Assembly (NCBI RefSeq): GCF_000211815.1
Contig: NZ_GL890855.1
Coordinates: 8,911-20,200 of the forward strand
Length of the DNA stretch: 11,290 bases
Direction of reading: 5' to 3'
Source: Moorena producens 3L
GTDB taxonomy: Bacteria > Cyanobacteriota > Cyanobacteriia > Cyanobacteriales > Coleofasciculaceae
Under the pieces are notes generated by a model. The model had not been told where the DNA came from. It made no database searches and saw only the letters and a program-made list of their open reading frames with translations. This document shows, piece after piece, positions 7,276-11,290 of the stretch. Position 1 is the first letter of the stretch. The number at the start of each line of letters is the position of its first letter. Made by a program: the position numbers and the translations under genes.

Positions 7276-7421
7276 ATAGCTTACAAAGAATGACTAATTG
7301 TCAGATTAGGGGTTGAAAATATCGACTATCATAGCAAGTTGTTAAAAACGAGCTAAGTTGATTGGTAGTTAGTGATGGATTTACCACGGAACCCTAATCA
7401 ACGTCTAACATAATCAATACC

Positions 7422-7450
7422 TTGATTGTTTATAATTGAGCGTTTATAAT
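7422..7450 (+). promoter_or_regulatory. Sigma-70-type promoter of the Cys-repeat protein gene
   Basis: TTGATT (7422-7427) and a perfect TATAAT (7445-7450) are separated by exactly 17 bp, leaving a leader of about 30 bases before the ATG. A second TATAAT lies at 7431-7436 within a direct repeat of GTTTATAATTGA. No strong ribosome binding site follows. Confidence 0.6.
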
Positions 7451-7486
7451 TGATAGCTTATAAAATTTTATCCACTAAGACTAATT

Positions 7487-8029
7487 ATGAAGCAGCAAAG
7501 CAGGTTTAGACATACATCTTTATTGAAATTTTGTACTACTCAGTTGGCAATCGCTGGCCTAGTAACCCTAGGGATTCCTAATGGTGCTGCCACTGCTGGG
7601 AATCAATTTAGTTTGTGTGCCAAAGATCTTAAAGCGGCCAATATCACTTCAGAAATCGCATCACAAGCTTGTTCAGAGGCACTACAACCTGAGGATTTAT
7701 CCTTGTGTGTACTGAAAATTAAGGTACTGACCTCATTAGCAGGCCAAAAAGCCTTAGGTGCTTGTACACGAGTCCGACGACCTTTGGAATTGGCTAGCTG
7801 TGTGGTTGATATTGACAATAAGATTGAAAACATAAATGCTAACTCAGTGCTGGATCACTGCCGTCGTAGCCTCCTGCCAGAGCAATTTTCTGAATGTGTT
7901 ATTGGCTTGAATAGTGCCAATGTCGCTAGCCCTGACAAGGCTCTAAACACTTGTATTTCTGTTAATCAATATCCCTCCCAATTGTCTCCGACCTTTGCGC
8001 CACCTCCGGCAAGAACCTTGGTTCAGTAA
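7487..8029 (+). CDS. Secreted protein with four two-cysteine repeats, function unknown
   Basis: The 180-residue protein has an N-terminal signal peptide (basic start, hydrophobic TTQLAIAGLVTLGI, probable cleavage after GAATA near residue 37). The mature part is four tandem units of about 30 residues, each with two Cys 17-19 residues apart: FSLC...QAC, LSLC...GAC, LASC...DHC and FSEC...NTC, each followed by a short basic or Pro-containing link such as LQPE, RRPL or LLPE. The even Cys count and export suggest disulphide-paired helical hairpins in the periplasm, thylakoid lumen or outside the cell. The tail is Pro/Ser-rich (PSQLSPTFAPPPARTLVQ). I know no named function. It is a single-gene unit with its own promoter, bracketed by two copies of the composite repeat. 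Ligand binding or a structural role is possible but is speculation. Confidence 0.8.
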   Translation: MKQQSRFRHTSLLKFCTTQLAIAGLVTLGIPNGAATAGNQFSLCAKDLKAANITSEIASQACSEALQPEDLSLCVLKIKVLTSLAGQKALGACTRVRRPLELASCVVDIDNKIENINANSVLDHCRRSLLPEQFSECVIGLNSANVASPDKALNTCISVNQYPSQLSPTFAPPPARTLVQ

Positions 8030-8050
8030 TTTGGTTGAGTGTAAGCATTC

Positions 8051-8274
8051 AGCCGTCAGCCGTCAGCCGTCAGCCATTCCCTTGGCTCACGCTAAGGGAA
8101 TGGCTGACGTAACAGAGATTAAACCAATGCTTACTTGTTTTATTCAAAAGCACATCAAGTAGCGTGGGTGGCACAGGCTTCGACGCTGGGACTTCATTTA
8201 GATTGCCCATAGCCCATAAGCACATCAAGTAGCACATAAGCTGATAGCTGATAGCTGATAGTTGAATACTTACC
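8051..8274 (+). repeat. Composite dispersed repeat, copy 2, with extra insert
   Basis: This holds heptamers AGCCGTC (three copies plus AGCC, 8051-8075), a hairpin (8069-8108), a 49-bp core (8103-8151) matching copy 1 except at two bases, then three copies of heptamer AGCTGAT (8239-8259) and CTTACCTT. Unlike copy 1, about 88 bp separate the core from the second heptamer block. That insert is bounded by a 16-bp direct repeat, AAGCACATCAAGTAGC (8148-8163 and 8218-8233). Confidence 0.85.
8069..8108. repeat. Perfect 15-bp hairpin between convergent genes
   Basis: GTCAGCCATTCCCTT and AAGGGAATGGCTGAC are exact inverted repeats around a 10-base loop. It lies 40 bp past the Cys-repeat gene stop and about 170 bp past the cnaT stop on the other strand. 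There is no T tract on either strand, so it is not a classical terminator, although such a stem could still block or stabilise transcript ends. Confidence 0.85.
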
Positions 8275-8280
8275 TTCTGT

Positions 8281-9390
8281 TTATTTAAGCTTGTGTAAGT
8301 AATCAACAATTTCCTTAAATTTTTGCTCCACATTACCACTGGTGAATAAATCTTCAGCCCTGGCCAGACCTGCTCTAAAATCTGGGCAAACACCACAACG
8401 CCACAGATAAAAGCCACCATTCCAGATCGCGGCTGGCATCAATGGGTTGGATTTACCCTTTAGGATTTCCTGGTACTGTGCCAGCAGTTTAGTGGTTGAC
8501 TCAAACGGTACCTCCTTGCCAGCCAAACCGTATTCACTCGGATGGAGTAGCAGACGTTCAAACCCTTGACTGGCTGATGGTTGACTAATCGCTATGATGG
8601 CAGTGCGATCGCGTGGTAGGTCACAGCTACCCTCTAAGCCTTTGACAAAGGTAAAATTCTTGACCAGACGCAGCTGACATGTCTGTCTAAACAGATTTTC
8701 TGTAGGTGGATGAACATACCCGGCCACATAATGAGTCTCTGCTTGATCAGCAGACCTATAGGCAGACCAGAGGAGTTCCATGGTTGCTATGGGTGGACGT
8801 TTACCGATTTGGTCGCGGTAGGAAACTAACTGATGAGCTTGGGGAAAATGCTGGGGTAAATAGATAAATCCTAAGCCAGTTGTCTCCAATACTTGTTGCA
8901 CCTGGGGCACAGAAAGTTGGGAGAAATCCATGCCCAATCCCTGCCAAATCTCAATTAAGGGGACTCCATACTTAGTGGGCATACAATCTCCCCCATGCAT
9001 GACCACAGGTACCCCAGCAGTAGCTAAGACTAAGGCGGTCAGGGGTGTGACTGGTGCAGTACGGCTTCGTCCATCATAGGGTGTTCCTAACGCTGTAACC
9101 CCCAGGGATGGAGAAGAAGAAACTGACCGAGAGGTATCTTGCCCATGGTTGATGTCCCAGGGGTGTAACCTTGGTCCAAGTTGGTCATAAGCATCCAACA
9201 TCCCTGCCAGTTCTTCACTGGTCGGTCGTTTGATGCGGTGGGCAATCATAAATGCTCCAATTTGCGCTGGTGTAGCCTCTTGTGTCAACATGAGGCGGGT
9301 TGCAGTGGTGGCTTCCTCACGAGTTAACGCTTTGCCAGTGTGCACACCACTGCCCACTTTCTTTAATAATTCCCTGAAGGCATTACTCAT
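8281..9390 (-). CDS. cnaT: CnaT: anthranilate phosphoribosyltransferase-like protein of nitrate-gene control
   Basis: The 369-residue protein has the TrpD-type fold: an N-terminal helical part (LTREEATTATRLMLTQEATPAQIGAFMIAHRIK, the ratio- and dimer-forming region of TrpD relatives) and a catalytic domain. The TrpD phosphate loop GTGGDG is changed to LGTPYDGRSRTAP (101-113) and the KHGNR motif to VVMHGGDCMPTKYG (129-142), so true anthranilate activity is unlikely. In Anabaena PCC 7120 cnaT lies beside ntcB and is needed for expression of the nitrate-assimilation (nir) operon. The same adjacency here supports the name. A Ser-rich stretch at about 81-97 (HGQDTSRSVSSSPS) looks like an insertion relative to relatives as I recall them, just before the loop. 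The gene starts 30 bp after ntcB with no clear ribosome binding site, and is probably cotranscribed from the NtcA promoter. Its biochemical reaction is unknown to me. Confidence 0.82.
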   Translation of the reverse strand: MSNAFRELLKKVGSGVHTGKALTREEATTATRLMLTQEATPAQIGAFMIAHRIKRPTSEELAGMLDAYDQLGPRLHPWDINHGQDTSRSVSSSPSLGVTALGTPYDGRSRTAPVTPLTALVLATAGVPVVMHGGDCMPTKYGVPLIEIWQGLGMDFSQLSVPQVQQVLETTGLGFIYLPQHFPQAHQLVSYRDQIGKRPPIATMELLWSAYRSADQAETHYVAGYVHPPTENLFRQTCQLRLVKNFTFVKGLEGSCDLPRDRTAIIAISQPSASQGFERLLLHPSEYGLAGKEVPFESTTKLLAQYQEILKGKSNPLMPAAIWNGGFYLWRCGVCPDFRAGLARAEDLFTSGNVEQKFKEIVDYLHKLK

Positions 9391-9420
9391 CGGTGATTAG
9401 TCCAAAGCTGGAAACAGTGA

Positions 9421-10416
9421 TCAAGCTTGAGCAAGGGCTGGCAGCTGGAGGTTCCAAGCCTGAACTGTTGGCATGTCCAGCTGACGCACCAGTTTACAAA
9501 AATGCTGAATTGGTGGAATATCTAAGCGATCGCGAGTCGTGACCAAGACCACCTGACGAGTCCAGTTGGAATCCAAGGCAGAGACGTTACCTACTAGTTT
9601 GTTGGAGCTAGCCAGGGATTCTGGTAGTTTTTCTAGGGTACGCACAGCCAAAGTAGAGTCTTGCTGTACATTGATCACGGCTGATTTGGGCAATAGGGCA
9701 ATCAATTCTCCTTGGCGCACTACTCCTTGGAATGCTTCTAGGGTATTTAACTCCATAACTGCCCGCAAATTAGCCCCTAGGCGGGAAAACTGCTGCTGTA
9801 CTAAACGTTGCATCCCGTAGCCACTTTTAAAGACTGCTTGTGGGTATTTAATCAGTTCTGACCAGGGCACTGCTTTATAGTTGACTAAGGGATGGTCTGA
9901 TGCCATCAGGACTTCGATGGGCTCTTCGTAGAGTACCTCAACTACCATCTCTGAACTAGTGGTCAAAAAGCGATTGTTCATCACAATTGCCACATCCACT
10001 AGACCATCTCGCAGTACCTTCAAAGAGCGATCGCTTCCGAGGGCGGTCACTCGTAATTGCACTTGAGGATAGGCTCGACAAAATTGCTTTAAGATCGGTG
10101 GCAAATAGTGAGCGCAGACTGATTGGATTGCTGCTACACACAATTCTGGCTGCTTACCTGCGATCAAATCTGCTAATTCTTGGGTAGCAGTTTGCCACTC
10201 TTGACAGATTTTACGAGCACGGGGTAAAAGCTGTTCCCCTGCAAGAGTCAACTTGGCGTGAGCAGTGCGATGAAACAGTGGCATACCCAGATGGCTTTCC
10301 AGAGACTGAATTTGTCTACTAATAGTCGATTGTGTTACGCCGCATTTTTGTGCCGCTTGTCCAAAATTACCGGTCTGGGTGACTGCCAGAAATGCCTGCA
10401 ACTGCTCAATCCGCAT
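9421..10416 (-). CDS. ntcB: NtcB: LysR-type activator of nitrate assimilation
   Basis: The 331-residue LysR-family regulator has an N-terminal winged helix-turn-helix (residues 1-60: MRIEQLQAFLAVTQTGNF, then AAQKCGVTQSTISRQIQSLE) and a periplasmic-binding-like effector domain (about 90-300). The sequence PRARKICQEWQTATQELADL followed by CVAAIQSVCAHYLPPIL closely matches cyanobacterial NtcB as I remember it. NtcB activates the nir operon in response to nitrite or nitrate, on top of NtcA control. The C-terminal tail beyond residue 300 (VRQLDMPTVQAWNLQLPALAQA) is somewhat longer than in other NtcB. An NtcA-type promoter lies upstream, cnaT follows 30 bp downstream, and psbA is divergent. No nir or nrt genes are in the window. 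The name is well supported by motif and by the cnaT neighbour. Confidence 0.88.
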   Translation of the reverse strand: MRIEQLQAFLAVTQTGNFGQAAQKCGVTQSTISRQIQSLESHLGMPLFHRTAHAKLTLAGEQLLPRARKICQEWQTATQELADLIAGKQPELCVAAIQSVCAHYLPPILKQFCRAYPQVQLRVTALGSDRSLKVLRDGLVDVAIVMNNRFLTTSSEMVVEVLYEEPIEVLMASDHPLVNYKAVPWSELIKYPQAVFKSGYGMQRLVQQQFSRLGANLRAVMELNTLEAFQGVVRQGELIALLPKSAVINVQQDSTLAVRTLEKLPESLASSNKLVGNVSALDSNWTRQVVLVTTRDRLDIPPIQHFCKLVRQLDMPTVQAWNLQLPALAQA

Positions 10417-10456
10417 GATTTGTCTAAGGTGTATGAGGTTTCATCATAATTCATTG

Positions 10457-10498
10457 AACATAGTAGATTTTTTGAGGAACTTCGGTAGAATTTGATAC
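10457..10498 (-). promoter_or_regulatory. NtcA-activated promoter of ntcB-cnaT
   Basis: On the minus strand an exact NtcA consensus, GTA-N8-TAC (GTATCAAATTCTAC, 10498-10485), is followed by exactly 22 bases and a TAN3T -10 box, TATGTT (10462-10457). This is the canonical class II NtcA-activated promoter spacing. Transcription would start near 10450, about 35 bases before the ntcB ATG. It predicts activation under nitrogen limitation. Confidence 0.8.
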
Positions 10499-10812
10499 AT
10501 TGAGGCTCTGCCATTTAACTAAACCCATCAGCTCAACCAATGTAATCAGTAAAGCAATTTCAAACGGGAACGTCACGGGTCTTGGGAGAACAGGGAACTT
10601 CGGATCCGTGGAAAATCGAGGATGTTAAGAAATTATAAATAAATAGATAAATAAATTTTATAGTTTATAGCGGTTCTCAGTGGGATCAGGTACAACCAAA
10701 TTTTTAAACCTTATTTATACCACAATTACACTATTAAGTCAATATTTACGTAATATAACTTTTACTTATTTACATTATTTAATAACCTGAGGGGAAATTA
10801 CTCTCAAAACCC

Positions 10813-10841
10813 TTTACAAAACTTTAGATATTGCTTAATAT
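10813..10841 (+). promoter_or_regulatory. Candidate psbA promoter
   Basis: TTTACA (10813-10818) and TAATAT (10836-10841) are 17 bp apart, giving a leader of about 65 bases before the psbA ATG. An overlapping TATAAA at 10839-10844 is an alternative -10 with poorer spacing. No strong ribosome binding site is seen, as is common for cyanobacterial genes. Confidence 0.45.
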
Positions 10842-10912
10842 AAATACATGAAGGCGCAAACAAGCCGGACGAACCTCGATAACTTCATATTCATACCCGC
10901 AATCATTAGAAC

Positions 10913-11290
10913 ATGACTACTGTATTACAACAGAGCAACACCTCTGTGTGGTCTCAGTTCTGCAATTGGGTCACCTCCACCAACAACCGCCTCTATGTAG
11001 GCTGGTTTGGTGTCTTAATGATTCCAACTTTGCTAGCTGCTACCACCTGCTTCATCATTGCTTTCATCGCTGCTCCTCCTGTGGACATCGATGGTATCCG
11101 CGAGCCCGTTGCTGGTTCCTTGATGTACGGAAACAACATCATCTCTGGTGCTGTTGTTCCTTCTTCTAACGCCATTGGCTTACACTTCTACCCAATCTGG
11201 GAAGCTGCTTCTCTCGATGAGTGGCTTTACAACGGTGGTCCTTACCAGTTGGTAGTGTTCCACTTCCTAATTGGTGTATTCGCCTACATG
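10913..11290 (+). CDS. psbA: Photosystem II D1 protein, N-terminal part (cut by window end)
   Basis: The first 126 residues of D1, the photosystem II reaction-centre protein that carries the oxidising side of the electron path, sit in the thylakoid membrane with D2. The sequence is unmistakable: NRLYVGWFGVLMIPTLLAAT with the first membrane helix, then APPVDIDGIREPVAGSLMYG, VVPSSNAIGLHFYPIWEAAS and LDEWLYNGGPYQLVVFHFLI, entering the second helix. Start at the ATG at 10913 gives MTTVLQQSNTSVWSQFCNWV, about one residue shorter before the FCNWV block than D1 proteins I recall. The window ends at FAYM, just before residue 130, where Gln or Glu separates low- and high-light forms. FAYM in place of the usual FCYM is slightly unusual. 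The gene is divergent from ntcB and continues beyond the window. Confidence 0.98.
   Translation, partial: MTTVLQQSNTSVWSQFCNWVTSTNNRLYVGWFGVLMIPTLLAATTCFIIAFIAAPPVDIDGIREPVAGSLMYGNNIISGAVVPSSNAIGLHFYPIWEAASLDEWLYNGGPYQLVVFHFLIGVFAYM

Larger units (their letters stand above)
7073..7486. other. 414-bp divergent spacer carrying a composite repeat and a promoter
   Basis: Between the divergent lipoprotein and Cys-repeat genes lie a composite repeat (7141-7275) and, close to the right-hand gene, a sigma-70-like promoter. The stretch 7110-7130 (TATGCGCTACGCGCACGCT) is GC-rich and partly self-complementary (GCGCTACGCGC). Confidence 0.7.
10417..10912. other. 496-bp divergent regulatory region, ntcB / psbA
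   Basis: It holds the NtcA-dependent promoter of ntcB at its left end and a sigma-70-like psbA promoter at its right end. In between is an AT-rich run with AATA repeats (10635-10661, ATAAATAAATAGATAAATAA). I see no additional gene. Confidence 0.7.

Noticed and set aside
8070..8420. 116-codon minus-strand frame overlapping the cnaT 3' end
   Set aside because: It overlaps cnaT in another frame and runs through the composite repeat; the product looks random.
10948..11169. Cys/His-rich 73-codon plus-strand frame inside psbA
   Set aside because: It is the +1-type alternative frame of psbA; codon usage and homology belong to D1.

Overview
The window is cyanobacterial. The right edge holds the first 126 codons of psbA (photosystem II D1). 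Beside it is a divergent ntcB-cnaT pair, the nitrate-assimilation regulators known from filamentous cyanobacteria, with an NtcA-type promoter. The palindrome GCGATCGC (HIP1) occurs six times in 11.3 kb, and heptameric tandem repeats of the kind common in filamentous cyanobacteria sit between genes. Large intergenic spaces, an insertion sequence and several broken genes suggest a large, repeat-rich genome. A Moorena/Lyngbya-like filamentous species is my guess; the sequence does not prove the genus.

Layout. 98-1429 (+): an intact sugar phosphate cyclase related to the MysA/DDGS and EEVS enzymes that make C7 cyclitols such as the mycosporine precursor 4-deoxygadusol. 1430-4149 (+): an ATP-grasp ligase gene of the D-Ala-D-Ala ligase/MysD type with three separate lesions: a lost N-terminus, an internal frameshift, and a 1894-bp insertion sequence (1860-3753) flanked by an exact 9-bp target duplication. 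The transposase (-) is split over two frames at a C8 run. 4150-5030: gene-poor, with two tandem repeats, a terminator-like hairpin and a possible coding remnant. 5031-5864 (+): a two-helix membrane protein of unknown function, broken by two compensating frameshifts. 6308-7072 (-): a probable lipoprotein. 7487-8029 (+): a secreted protein made of four two-cysteine repeats, bracketed by two direct copies of a composite dispersed repeat. 9421-10416 and 8281-9390 (-): ntcB then cnaT, 30 bp apart, behind a textbook NtcA-activated promoter. 10913-end (+): psbA, cut by the window edge.

How the genes fit together. The left third is a decaying cyclitol or mycosporine-like amino acid locus: the cyclase reads through intact while its partner ligase is dead. 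No mysB (O-methyltransferase) or mysC homologue is visible here; they may lie upstream or be lost. The right third is a working nitrogen-control module: NtcA would activate ntcB, and NtcB with CnaT is known in Anabaena to be needed for nitrate-assimilation (nir operon) expression. I see no defence system, CRISPR array, tRNA or rRNA. The most original signals are the unusual substrate loop of the cyclase, the Cys-repeat secreted protein with its flanking repeats, and the slippery C8 run in the transposase.
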